The position numbers were made by a program, and so were the translations under genes. Of a stretch of 64,000 nucleotides of DNA, positions 9,379 to 21,029 are shown piece by piece; positions within the stretch are counted from its first letter, which is position 1, and each line of letters opens with the position of its first letter. Source of the DNA: Branchiostoma floridae (Eukaryota > Chordata > Leptocardii > Amphioxiformes > Branchiostomatidae); contig NC_049983.1 of NCBI RefSeq assembly GCF_000003815.2, positions 15,393,060-15,457,059 on the forward strand, in the 5' to 3' direction. A model generated the notes under the pieces. It worked only from the letters and a program-made list of their open reading frames with translations, did no database searches and was not told where the DNA came from.

Positions 9379-10151
9379 CTTCAAGTTCAAGATAGACAAA
9401 TTTCAATTATTTCACATGGTGCGGAAAAGGGTTGCTCAGTATTAGCCTGAGTTTCAAAGATTTCTGACAAAGAATAGTCTCTTGGGAATAGCTTGGATAA
9501 CAGGTGTTAGAGAGCTGTCCTCAATGCTGTGACAGTGGTCTGAGTCTATGTGGACAGGTCCCTTGTCATTTGGCAAAAAGTGACAATCAAAGGAAAGGGA
9601 GTTGAAAACTGCTCACCTTGACACAAGGGGACTACTCTACCTCCATTTAGGCTCCTGAATCAGTACTAAAATGCTGTTAGTTTAGACCTGTAAGCACTTG
9701 ATGAGTGTACATATTGCAATATATAGCCAAAGGATACAAAAAGTTGAAAAACTGACAAAAAGGACAAAAAAGTATTAAAATGGAAGAATTTCTCAATGAA
9801 TCTAAGTCAAATGAGTTAATTGAAGCTTGCCCCGGGGTCACATTACCAATTTCAGGGGAAATATAAGCCACAATGGCTCCTCTACACCCCCCCCCCCATT
9901 CTATGCACAGTATGCACTGTCAGTAAATGCTTGAAAGTGTAGCCTAGCAGCTTTTATATACAAATTTAGGTGCCTAAATTGAGGAACAGTAGCCTCTTTC
10001 TGTCTGGGGTAGCAGATTATACCATTTCTTCCATTTCTAGTGCCATTTTTTACAAAGCAATATTGAGACAAACCATAGTCTTAGACCTCCACCATAGCCC
10101 TCGTGACACATGAGTTAACAACTCCCAGGGGACTGTTACTGGGAGAACGGT
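9379..10151. other. Non-coding spacer between the duplicate copies
   Basis: AT-rich sequence with a poly-C run near 9885-9897. No gene is visible. Confidence 0.4.
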
Positions 10152-10238
10152 CTCCGGGAAGTCTTTGAAATTTGTAATGACCCTGCCTCGCATCACTCGA
10201 AGTGACCGACACTTGTCTACCTTGAACTTCAAACCCAT
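10152..10238 (-). pseudogene. Possible decayed non-LTR reverse transcriptase fragment
   Basis: The - strand codes GLKFKVDKCRSLRVMRGRVI. This resembles the K(F/P)xxxKSRSL..R(K)G segment found in many animal non-LTR reverse transcriptases just after the catalytic core. Only about 29 residues are recognisable, and no YADD motif or endonuclease is near. The match is short and by eye. Confidence 0.35.
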
Positions 10239-10252
10239 ATGAAAATGCGTGG

Positions 10253-10717
10253 AGGGTACAGATCACCAATAGCCGGCAGGCACCTACAGCATTCATAACA
10301 TGTCAGAAAAAGGCTGTCAAAAGTCACCTACCTGAAGTTTAGTCGTTGGAAAACTCATATTGGCAGAAAAGTATGGCTTCTAAACTGTCCGTCTACGAAA
10401 TTTGAAGCATTTTCGTACAGTGCAAAGGTCATCAAAGCAGCTAAACGNNNNNNNNNNNNNNNNNNNNNNNNNNNNNNNNNNNNNNNNNNNNNNNNNNNNN
10501 NNNNNNNNNNNNNNNNNNNNNNNNNNNNNNNNNNNNNNNNNNNNNNNNNNNNNNNNNNNNNNNNNNNNNNNNNNNNNNNNNNNNNNNNNNNNNNNNNNNN
10601 NNNNNNNNNNNNNNNNNNNNNNNNNNNNCCGCTCTACTTCCTTTACAACCAGGTTCTATGGCATCATTTTGCCGGGTCTGCGCATGTCTCTAATGGTGAC
10701 CTTTCACCGGAAGCCGA
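10253..10717 (+). repeat. Direct duplication, copy 2, interrupted by gap
   Basis: The 195 bases before the gap are identical to 8911-9105 and the first ~70 bases homologous after it match 9308-9378. Complete identity between copies 1.3 kb apart is unlike the diverged repeats around it. It suggests a very recent duplication or two haplotypes placed in series by the assembler. Confidence 0.9.
10448..10628. other. Assembly gap (N run)
   Basis: 181 Ns inside copy 2 of the duplication. By comparison with copy 1 the missing sequence should be about 200 bases. Confidence 1.
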
Positions 10718-11629
10718 GCGATGCTCAACACGATGGAGTTAGTCAACCCGTCAGTAGAGTACCGATCATTCAAGAAAATCGATCCCTACCGACTTAAGAA
10801 ATCCTGTAGCCATTTCTGCTGTTAAAAATGAGGTTGAAGCGGGGAATAAAGAAGCCGAAAGTGAAAAAGCGCAATCACAGGCAGACGTAAACAAATGTGC
10901 CGCCATTTTCTTTTTTGGCGACAGGTTGGTTTCGCCGTGAGAGGTAAACCTTGTAACTAAACGTATTTGAATATGTAGCGTAATTCAAAATATTGCACGT
11001 ATTTGTGACAAAAATAGTATTGCAGACGTTTAGTGTTATTTTGCATGCATAGGACGCTTAGAAATATGCAGAGATGGCTTGGTTGTAACTTATCGGAGTT
11101 TGGATCCCCTTTTTTGTGTTAGAACGTTCCACTGAAACGCAAGTCAAAACCTGCCAATAGTTTCGCGCGCTGTCGAACTACAGATCGGAATGCTGCCGTT
11201 AAATGAAATGTATGTCTGCACAGCTTGAATCACAGTTATATGGTTGTTAAAAAGATCTTGACTTGTTTTTGATGGGTTCTCAGTAAAATGTACGATGACA
11301 AAAGCCATGCGCATTCACTTAGAACAGTAACCGGACATTGGATCCCCCCCGTTAACATCAAAGATTGTCCTGGTAGAATTCTGGATTCTCCTCTATTACT
11401 AAATGTTTGAAAATATGATGTTTCATGAGCTATAGTATAGGATAAGGTGCTATTGTACACTATAGAGAAGTATTCTTAACCTTAAATTGTCAGCAAAAAT
11501 GATAAGTGTTAGATATAAATTATAAAGCATAAGATATAATTATTTATTCTTAGAAATAATTATAAATCCTTTGTTGCATTGTTTGAAACTTTGAATCCAC
11601 TCATGGTAGATTCAAAGATTATCCTGGTA
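10718..11629. other. Unassigned, promoter-like motif only
   Basis: GCCGCCATTTT at 10899-10909 (AAAATGGCGGC on the - strand) resembles a YY1-type start-site motif, with a short - strand frame behind it. I could not connect it to a gene. Confidence 0.2.
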
Positions 11630-11843
11630 GAATTCCAATCTCTCCTAGGAGAGATTGGAATTCCAGTAGAACTCCAGAAGAATTCGAATCTCCCCTAGGG
11701 GAGATTGGAATTCCAATCTCCCCTAGGAGGATTCCAGATTCTCCCAGGGGAGATTGGAATTCTGATCTCCCCTAGGGGAGATTGGAATTCCAATCTCCCC
11801 TAGGAGGATTCCGAATCCCCCTGGATTCCAATCTCCCCTGTGA
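11630..11843 (-). repeat. Palindrome-rich repeat array, right
   Basis: About six alternations of AATTCCAATCTCCCCTAGGG-type units produce near-perfect palindromes (CTCCCCTAGGGGAG joined by GGAATTCC). The outer end reads GGATTCCAATCTCCCCTGTG then ACATATG, the inverted form of the left arm at 7728. Such DNA could extrude cruciforms. Confidence 0.85.
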
Positions 11844-13679
11844 CATATGTATCAGGTAAAATTTGCAGTCTGCAGTTCATCGTAATTCCGCAAGAGGCCA
11901 GAAATCTCTGGATGGACGAGTGGACTTCATATCTATTAGCTTGTATAACATTAAGTGTAGATAAGATCATTAGATCATATTAGTTGTTAGATTTTAGCAA
12001 TAGTACATAGTTAAACTCCCATGTATTTACAGATTTCTACATACATTGTACTGATTAAAATTTTTTACTGGTTACAAGAAAGATCTTCCTATTTCGAACT
12101 AGTGTTCTACGACCTCATACCTTCGCCAAATGGTTTGAACCTTTTCGAGTGAAGTATTTATGATTATTCCCATTTGATTATGGTCCTAATTTGCCTCGGT
12201 TGACCATCCCCTCTATCCTAAAGGCATAAGTCCAAAGTATGGAAATCTTTTCATAGCAGAGAAGGCTATTGTAATGATTCCTCATTAAGTATGTAAATAT
12301 TAAGCTAATTTGCATGATTTATGCTCACCTTCATAAGTTTCCCACCCAATGAAATAGATGTAAGGAAAGGACTGGTAATGAGCATTTATAAGACGTTAAG
12401 GGGTACATAACAGATGAGTTATTTTTATCAGACAATACAGATAAGAAGAAGTGTATTTATGAGTGATTACAGTGTCAGGAAGTGCGTTATCTGTTTTTCA
12501 ATATTTATATTTACAAACTTGTATTCGTGCACAACGCGTGTGGTCTTTCCAAACCGTGTCAATCGGAATCGTTCGTCCTTTCTTTCCCATATCTTGTCTG
12601 TCTTGTTATACGCTTATATCTGTTATCTGCATACTATAGCTGCTATATGTATACGTTATCGTGTTATACGTTTTCTATCTAAGGATTCATTGAGAAAACA
12701 AGTCGTGTGCACATGGCTGTCCACCATTGCTGAAAGCGATCACATTTTCATAGCTAGTTATGGCTAAGTCCTAAAGATAGTAAAAAGGCTATGAAGAAAT
12801 GAAAATATATATGTGTGTTCTATACATGAGTGTTATAAACGTAATTCATTAACATTTTTGTTCAAACGTTTAATCGACTAGATGTTCTCAGGCTGAAGCC
12901 AGAATGCTTCCTTAATAACTGCATGTAGAGTATGGAAATGGAATAGATTCGAATTGTACACTGTTTGATATTTGTCCAGATATCAACAGTTATAACTACA
13001 CTACATACTAGTAGTAGTACCCTAGTAAAACAGTCTAATTGATAACTGTCTTCATTGCACAATATTTTGGGAACTAACAAATAATCCCTCTAAACTATTA
13101 CGGTTATAACGTTTGTTTTATTTTGTTATATGTTTTATTTTGAATTCTATCTACCGAACTGCATTCAATCTGCACACAGAATCGCTGTGATCGTTGTTTT
13201 GCTGACTTCGCGCACAAATAAAGCTTCATTTCTTGACCCGTGCCCGATTTAATAACACAACATCCTCATGGCTGCTGATATATCAGATTAAAGTGTTCCT
13301 GTAACCACAAGTCCCCGCTTTGTCATTAAAAAAAGTATCGATCCACAGTTCTATACTTTGCGCGAGCAAACTTGGGAGTTGATATCGGTGCTGACATTCC
13401 AGGCGACCCCGCGGGTTTCGGGGCGGCCCAAAACTTTTAATGTGATATCAGGATGGGCGATAGTTAATTTATGTTTGATTTCTATTTCATTGCAATACTC
13501 AGTTACTTCGTGGCGATTGTTTGCGGATATCTGATAACCCCCCGGCTGGAGAGAAATCTCGACAGCGCGCCCACAATTAATCACCGGGGGTTGATAAGGA
13601 CAAACTCAGGTGAAGCAGGCATGTTCGATCGGCAGGTATTAAGAGTAACTCTTGAAAAATAAAAAACACACCAAACTAG
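11844..13679. other. Non-coding, no supported gene
   Basis: AT-rich, with a GC-richer block at about 13370-13610 containing CACCGGGGGTTGATAAGG and several short frames on both strands. None shows a domain. The block could be regulatory, but only composition suggests it. Confidence 0.3.
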
Positions 13680-14690
13680 ATTCATCTATTGTTACCTGCG
13701 GTACGGAGATTCACCTCCGACGAGGGTATTGTTTTTGGTTAAGTTTCTGTGCTCACAGCTCTAGCCTCCATTTGCAGGCTCTCTAAGCCTTATTTAGTTT
13801 TTTGGAGGGTGGAGTGGGTGGTGATGTGCTCATAATGCACTTATGCTTGCTTTAGGGCAAGAGAGCCTGCTATGTAGGCTATATACCCCAAGGTACTTAT
13901 GATGGATTTGTAGGAATTTGCTATGTAGGTAGTTAGTTAGGTCCCAAAGAAATAGAAATCACGCAAGTCAGGTAATGTTTTGGCAAGGTTTTGGGTCACC
14001 TAGCAGCGTTCCCCAGCACTGCAGCATCAAAAGGACGACAACGGTTCTGAACGTAGTGATGTTGGACAGCTGGTCATCCGACCGGCATAGAATAATATGG
14101 AAGGGAGATAGCTGGGATTGATGTGGTCAGTATAACACAAAGGTTGCTATCCATGGCTGTTATTGGCTCCTTCTAGGAGGCCAGTCGGATGTTGGGCGGG
14201 CTGCTATATGCGAGATTTAATCAGGCAAGGATTGCTGAAGAGAAGAAGAGAAAGGGTAGCCTCCTTCACCGGCCTCTCTGGGAACCTTGGCAATTTTTTT
14301 GGAGGGGGGGGGGGTGATTGGCTTGTGCCATGGTATGAAGAAATTCACAGAAACTAGATATTTCTCGGATATGTACAATCTTCTATTTTGTTTAACTCTA
14401 GATCTACAATACAGCTAGTTCTTACTGACTCTACAGTAAAGCCGTGTGTAGGTTTTCCCTGTGCATTGTGTTAGATAACTTGTAGAGATACTCGCTATCG
14501 CTTAGTAGCTATATATAAGCATTCAATTGTAGAAAAAAGTTTTTCTCGTTTTCCATAGCACCTTTGCAAAACAAGTACCAGTCTTACCACCATTACAGAT
14601 TCTAGTAGATGCATGTCGATTTTCTGCGACATATTAATTTGGATTTGATCTGATGGTATTTGGTGTTAAAACATAATTCATTGATTACTC
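13680..14690. other. Unassigned, probably old repeat material
   Basis: It contains partial inverted matches such as CAGGCTCTC/GAGAGCCTG and a poly-G run near 14305. I see no gene. Confidence 0.3.
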
Positions 14691-14735
14691 GATTGATTCA
14701 TTTATTTATTGATTGATTGATTTGTTGATTTGTTG
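14690..14735. repeat. GATT-type simple repeat
   Basis: Runs of GATT/TGATT units (GATTGATTGATTTGTTGATT). Confidence 0.7.
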
Positions 14736-15029
14736 TGAAAATATGATAAATTCTATAATACTATTGTACATATAACATTGTCGGATTGGAAGCAATTAAA
14801 CTCAAAGCAGAGCTATTAAAACGGGTAGACTTTACATAACCCTGCCATCAGGGTTCGGGTTATCATATATTTATTTATAAGTTCGATATTGTCGCTATCA
14901 GACCACCTAACAACATACGCGCATAACTGACCGGTGTGGCAACGAGTCCACGTGCACTTAATTATCCTGGGCGTGTTCGTATTTCAGCGCGGATCTAGTG
15001 CAGAAGTCCAAGGTCTTCCCAACGGCAAG

Positions 15030-15178
15030 GTCACAGGCCTCGTGAGACCGTCGGACGGCTTTGATGATGCAGAATTTTCAAGCAGGCTGATACAGAACCA
15101 ACCGCCTACACTGATGACCTTTAACTTTAAGAAAATATTTTCTGCAACAGGACAGCTGAAATTTGCACTACTTGTCTA
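15030..15178 (-). repeat. Dispersed repeat, CAGCCTGCTTGAAA family
   Basis: The - strand reads GCAAATTTCAGCTGTCCTGT, then TCAGCCTGCTTGAAAATTCT, GCATCATCAAA and a GTCCGACGGTCTCACGAGG box. The same order occurs at 17060-17160, 20130-20275, 39207-39335 and 56680-56790. Confidence 0.6.
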
Positions 15179-15182
15179 CTAA

Positions 15183-16208
15183 TTCCTTCGGTTTGCGTCC
15201 GCACGACCAATTTGACCAGCTACAGGCAGAAAACGACGTTTACGTCGATTTGAGTCGCATTTCTGTATCGGATAATTCCCCACATTTCATTTATTGCTAA
15301 GGGCCGGTCCCACTAAAAGATAGCCCCGTTCGAAGGAATTCGAAGCTACAAAGGATAGGCAGAAGGTCAAGGTAGGCCCAAAGTAGGCTGTAAGGGTAGT
15401 GAATCCAACAGTTGACTCCTCATTACTAGTCCGGACGAAAGAGGAAGAAGAATAGTCAGTGGGTTGTTCTGTTATCCACTGTGTCTAGAGTACGGTATTG
15501 GAAGGAAGAATATTAAACTGGGACATAGGTGTATAGGAGAACTTACAAGTTTGAGATGAGTTGAATGCAACATTATATTGGCTTCTTATCGAAGCTAGAA
15601 TACTTCTCGTGCCTAGTGACACAGTGTACCGTTACAACAGTGGCTGATAAATCGGTGTAATTACCCGTTCATAGTGTCTCCAACCACACAGTTAACCATA
15701 AAGATCACTACATCCGCATTATAATGGTCACTTTAGAGATCTAGGAAGTAATTTTTCAGCTTTAAAGGTTTAAGGTATTGTGTTTGAAACTCAAACAGTT
15801 CAAGTTGTTACTATGTATACATTAAGTTCAACATTTTATTCAAAATAGAATAGTTCGCTCCACGATATGGTACCTGATATATTTTTTTATCATTTCAGTA
15901 CCGTTTGGCATAAATTTATTATGTTTTCTATATATATTCTCAGTGTCTTTAGAAATCTTTTGACGTTTGAATCAAGAACAGAAGATTCTTGGTGTGCGTG
16001 GAAACTTTGGTGATTATAAAACATTGTTATCTAGTGGCCGGATCTAACTAATTACATGTTCATTCTCTCCCTGTATACATCATTAACAACAAACATTTGG
16101 TAGATCCGCATAACATTCGTCTGTAAAGACTTAGAAAGCCATTTTTCAACTTGCAAGGTTATATGGGGTGCCATGCTACCACATTTACTGTATGAGTCCA
16201 CTTTATTG
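15183..16208. other. Non-coding, no recognised feature
   Basis: AT-rich. Nothing beyond short chance frames. Confidence 0.4.
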
Positions 16209-16263
16209 TAGCCTGGATACCGTCCGATTTCTACCGGGGCTCCTTATACTCGATACCATTTTT
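16209..16263 (+). repeat. Single-arm fragment of the CTGGGTACC hairpin family
   Basis: GCCTGGATACCGTCCGATTT continues with CTACCGGGGCTCCTTATACT and matches the arms of the complete element at 59031-59134. The second arm is absent here. Confidence 0.55.
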
Positions 16264-16889
16264 AAGGGTAGCTGGATGGATAGCTTGATTTTGCAAAATA
16301 GATTTGAAAAAAGAAACAATTACAATCGTTAATACTATGGCATTTTGGGGTTAGGAAGAAAGTGGGTTTTCACAGTTATGTTTTATTCATGTGTCTATCT
16401 GTTTTTTCACTCATTTGCAAGGTTTTCCCCAACTAGCCACAGTAAGCCAAACTATATGTAGTATCGTTGTCTTGCTATGAACTTTGACGGTTGCCAGTAA
16501 TTCGTAGTTTCCGACGGGCAGTATGTCTTGAAATTAGAAGAAATACATACTAATCAGCCGCTTTTCTTAAGAAATTTCTGCATTTATCGATCTTTCTTTT
16601 CTTATTTGTGTGAAGCAAGTACTTTGGTTAGTCTGTCCCGGTGCTGCACACACGCGTTTTATCGTCAGCTCGAGAAGAACCGGAAATTCCTTCCCTGCCA
16701 GGTTACTGCAGGAATCCTGCCGACTCTATCTGTGCGGATCTGTGTAATGACATGTTCATGGGGTGCGTGGGCACACTATTATAGCTGGGCGAAGGGCGAA
16801 TTAAATCAGATGTACCTGACGTTAAAGCTTCAATAATGAAGATATGTTTTTAACTAAGTATATATAATAAGAACTTCTGTGTTAGACAA

Positions 16890-17000
16890 GGTTTGTGATA
16901 CTTTTATATGTATATATGTTTTGACTTGTTGTGACCTTACATTTATGTAGCTCAGTTGGGCAAAACTGTACAATAAAGGTCTTCATTCATTCATTCAATA
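16890..17000 (-). repeat. Dispersed repeat with (TGAA)n tail, inverted copy
   Basis: The - strand reads TGAATGAATGAATGAAGACC, TTTATTGTACAG and TTTTGCCCAACTGAG, then AAGGTCACAACAAGTC, matching the copies at 1755 and 20590. Confidence 0.6.
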
Positions 17001-17059
17001 AGGGCCCGATTCATCATGCAACCGTCATACAATCGCATACCAAGGCCCCTTAGAAAAGG

Positions 17060-17160
17060 AAACGTCGGTGATTGGTTCTGTCATAGCCTGCTTGAAACTT
17101 TTACGACATCAAAATTGGACAAAGGCCTACGACTAGTAACTTACCAATGTGGTCATACTT
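17060..17160 (+). repeat. Dispersed repeat, CAGCCTGCTTGAAA family
   Basis: GGTTCTGTCATAGCCTGCTT, GAAACTTTTACGACATCAAA and CCAATGTGGTCATACTTG follow the family order best seen at 39207-39335. Confidence 0.55.
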
Positions 17161-17194
17161 GTTCTACGATCTTTACCTCCATGAAAAATGGAGG

Positions 17195-17385
17195 TATAGT
17201 TTATGGTGTGTGTGTCTGTGTATCTGTTTGTGTGTCCGGATATTTGTGGTCACCATAACTCTAGAACGTCTGGATGGATTGTGATCATATTTGATATGTG
17301 GGTAGGTATTAGAAAAACAAAGGTCAAGGTCGTTTTTGGCCCCCTGGTGTGCGACCTTGGTACTGCAGCATAACTTCGATTTTTT
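17195..17385 (+). repeat. GTGTGTCTGT-type dispersed repeat
   Basis: GTGTGTGTCTGTGTATCTGT, a TGTCCGGA box, GTGGTCACCATAACTCTAGA, CTGGATGGATTGTGATCATA and GGTCAAGGTCG..TTTGGCCCC appear in order. Fragments lie at 2500-2585 (-) and 26262-26430 (+), and the 222-241-bp satellite at 21868-22870 carries the same GTGT box. Confidence 0.6.
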
Positions 17386-18029
17386 TTTAGAAGTATCTTG
17401 TTTCAAGATTTTCATTGCGGTCGTGTGAAAACAGGGGAAATGGTTTCGTTGTCATGACATTCTGCCGATCTTGGGAAAGGCACTTAACACGATTTTTTTC
17501 TCTCTCACTCCACACAGATGTCAAAATGGGTACCTGACTTCGGTTGGGGAGATAAAAGGCGGTAAAGGAGGGAGGGATGGGCTCCACCTTCCAATACCGT
17601 GCCGGAGACACAGTGGTTAACAATCCACTGCCCCTACGGCCTTTAAAAAATCCATGGGACTACCATTAGCTTTTACCTTAACATGTTCATATTAAACTAT
17701 TACAGATAAGAACAGGAACAGCTCTGAATTGTGTAAGAAGAAGATAAACTTCGAATTCCCCGTAATTTTTTTAAATGTACACATGGATCCTTCTGTACCT
17801 TATTACGTCATCATATCTGTATGTCCCCTTGAAATCAATCTTCGGTTCGGGCATGATTTTAAAACCAAAGAGTATTGTTAGATAATGTTTGAGAAGGAAA
17901 ATAATGACTGTGCTATTTTTGTGTCACGAGTGTTCGCGGATAGATCTTTGTCCCTTGGACACTTGTGGCGCCACACGCCTACAGACGGTGTGCTCGCGGA
18001 TTAAACAGGATTTATAAAACAGTTCCTAC
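17386..18029. other. Non-coding, no recognised feature
   Basis: No domain-bearing frame, RNA gene or clear repeat was seen. Confidence 0.4.
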
Positions 18030-18300
18030 CTTTAGCATCCACGTCTGCACATGATAACGGGGTCTCAGGGTTTAATAGTCCCCGCGCGAGATCGTTTAAG
18101 CGATGGCGATAATATTTGGCGGAGGATTACCGGAGAACACACAGTTTTGCACGAACCGAACCCTCCATTTCTGATCTCGATGAGTTTGTGTTCGTCTGAC
18201 CATTGTCTGGGGGCAATTAGCGCCGCATTATGGTACAGAGACGTAAACAGGGGGGATATCTGCGGGATTAGGAGTTTTATAAGTTTTCACGACATTTCTT
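18030..18300. promoter_or_regulatory. Candidate regulatory block (low certainty)
   Basis: A GC-richer, non-repetitive stretch in AT-rich surroundings holds several recognisable site types: a homeodomain-type CAATTAG (18214-18220), a forkhead-type GTAAACA (18243-18249) and a K50-type GGATTA (18265-18270). The site types are established knowledge; clustering by eye is weak evidence, and no conservation data are available here. Confidence 0.25.
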
Positions 18301-20129
18301 GTCAACACCATATACTGTAACGTTATCTCCTTACTAGTAATGAACAAGGTTTAGTGTGATAATGACATTTGTAAACACAAAGCTGTTAGACCCTCTCTCG
18401 CTTTAAGCGATTTTGCATAGATGCAATTTTCATTTGATACCTTAATTTGAAATGAATTACAACTATATAACACAAAAAAGATATTAAAAAAAATAGACGT
18501 GTTTGATCCAAAGCCTTTGAAATTCTCTCGATTTAGTTTTCAACTCGCGCGTGCCTTCTTTTTTTACCTGCTTAATTCTTTTGGACACTTTCTTAGCATC
18601 TACAGCTACATTGTGACAGGCTTATATCTTGAAAATGAGCTGTGCAGTCGATAAAAAGAATGTATGTAGACTGGTTTATCAAACAATAAGCATAACATTC
18701 CTGTTGTCAGCCCGGGAGGCTGAATTGCGAGGGCATTACAATAGGAAACTTTGTGAATGACATGTTAAAAATGGATCATTGATAAAATTATACCATAGTT
18801 TCTAGTTACAATAAAATTGTCAAGGAAGTATTACAAATGTGTTGTGTTGGCGCGGCCTTAAGTTGAATTTTGAAAGAATTCTGCTATTGAAATCTTAAAA
18901 TTTAGATAGACTTCAACAGAACATACTTGTAAAAACGAGTTCATAAGTCACCATAAAGAGGCAATAAAGACGCTCAGATAGCAACAGAAATATCTCCGAT
19001 GTCTGATTAAGCTTGTCAATAACACTTTGATTGACGTGTTGACGGGACGATAGTGCGCTGGGGAGGGTCTTTCCTATTGAAAACCGCAGAGATAACATTG
19101 TCCACGGTACACCAGCCAGGCACGTGTTGTACAGTACTGTCCTTCCCGAATACTGCACCGTCACTGTTGGTTTAAATCCTTTTAAAAATTTCCAGGACAG
19201 CATATTGTATAATATCACATAATAGTTCGTCCGACGAGTCTGCCACTGTGAACGTTGCAAGAGCCGTTTGGGCAGTACCATCGGTAATAGTCTTGATCAA
19301 TGCGCGAATTTTATGGGCACATGTATGCCGCGATGTTCGCAGGTTATCAAGCGCCGTCCAATGCCACAGGGTAGATTTTTAGACGAAAAATAAGCTCGAC
19401 TCCCCGATGGTTTTGCAATTGTAACATAAGTCACATAATGTTGGCATTTCACACTAACAATTGAGCGACCAAAATTGGACTTGTGTGACTTATAGATGTT
19501 TTTTTATCAATTGAATATAATCCACGAAGTAAAAGTATGATTTAGGAGGCAACCAAACACACGATACTTACAAAGTAAACTTGTTTTTAGTAAGATTCGT
19601 TTGGACTAATACATTAGATTTTTAATCATTTAACTGCCGCCTCAGCAGAAAAGGAGTAAGACGTTAACATATTGCCACTGCTCTTTACAGGTATTTACGG
19701 ATATGTCTTGTTTTATCGTTATTTTTAAACGAACTGTCTCTCCTAAGACCGATGTATATGTAACAAAAATCATTGCTCCAAACTATCCAATTAACTTGCC
19801 ACTACTGCAGCAATTCGTTGAGGCCACGACCTGTATTTTAGTTGTTCAAACAATATCACGTTAGTCATAACTTTGCTTCTATGGACTCAGCAAGTTAATT
19901 GGTTTAATACGTCATTTGTTGATAACAATGACCGGGTATTCAATATTAAACGGTTCCCTCTCTGATATGGTCGATATTTGATATAGATATCCAAATGTTC
20001 AACAAAAGAATGTGTGCGGATAATTAGATTGAATTCTAAGGTCTATCAATGAAATGACTGTAGTAGGAGGAGTGTAAAATCTGCTATGTGTGTTAATAAT
20101 CAGATTAATTCCTTAAGGCTATTAATAGG
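18301..20129. other. Non-coding, no supported gene
   Basis: The 122-codon frame at 18913-19281 (-) has no recognisable domain and no splice context. Confidence 0.4.
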
Positions 20130-20275
20130 ATATTGGCACGGTCACAATCGTCGTAGACCACCGTCGTACGAATTTGAGATCTTAGCATTTCCAAGCAGGC
20201 TTGTGACAAAACCAACTGCCAGCAAGTATCTAAGACAACTTTTCCTGTAATATGACAGCTGCGTTTTGCACGACA
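20130..20275 (-). repeat. Dispersed repeat, CAGCCTGCTTGAAA family
   Basis: The - strand reads GCAAAACGCAGCTGTCATAT, GACAAGCCTGCTTGGAAATG-like sequence and TCGTACGACGGTGGTCTACG, in the family order. Confidence 0.6.
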
Positions 20276-20589
20276 ATTGCAAGACCATCCAAGGAATGCC
20301 GTCATCTTTTGAGCATACGACGATCGCACAACGAAAGTGTTTGAATAGTGCATTCAGCCTGAGGAACACAGTAGTAGCATTCGTGAATAGTTATATCAGG
20401 TCGATTGGGATGTCGCTGAATAAAGAGACACCAACACTTTGGTGAAAATAAAGTCGTGGTTGTGTAAAGAGTGTCTCTTTATAGAGACAATACTAGAATG
20501 GGTTGTTCAGTAAATGCCTTGTACACCACTTAGAGGCTGAATTGTGTATCACTTACAATCTCGGACTGTGGTAACATAAGAAGTTTGAC

Positions 20590-20700
20590 ATTAATGAATG
20601 AATGAATGAAGACCCTTATTGTACATACATACCCACTGGGTTAAGTACATGTAAGTCGCAACAAAAGATACGTGAAATACATACATTGAATGTACACATT
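20590..20700 (+). repeat. Dispersed repeat with (TGAA)n tract
   Basis: TTAATGAATGAATGAATGAA, GACCCTTATTGTACATACAT, ACCCACTGGGTTAAGTACAT and AAGTCGCAACA follow the family order. A further fragment with GTGGGTTAAGTACAGGTCAC lies near 27530. Confidence 0.6.
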
Positions 20701-21029
20701 GGCATCTAATACGTGAATATGTGAATTAAACTGTCAAGTAAAGATCAGCAAACACCAAATAATAGGGGACGAGGAGATGAGCGTTAAAAGAATCTATCAG
20801 AAACGTTACATGCATATTGATTTTCTGGCTAGTTAGTCGGAATTTATCCTGTTGTTGTATCCCGGCGACGAAGACTTTCCACTTTTCCACTCTCTTGTTA
20901 TTCTGATGAAGACTTTTGAATAAAATGTCGAAACCGTCCGCGGTACATCGCTGTGTCTCAGCCCTCGTCCTTCTGACGGAGAATCGACTACTAGTGTATC
21001 CTCGTTATCAAATAGTCTGCACTCTGCAG

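Noticed and set aside
10790-10906. 39-codon - strand frame starting AAAATGGCGGC and ending at a GTAGGG donor-like site
   Set aside because: It looks like a first exon, but the peptide has no recognisable family, no partner exon was found, and ATGGCGG motifs also occur inside the MITE at 3484-3716.
13351-13662. Overlapping frames on both strands in a GC-richer block
   Set aside because: No domain or consistent splice sites; left as unassigned non-coding sequence.
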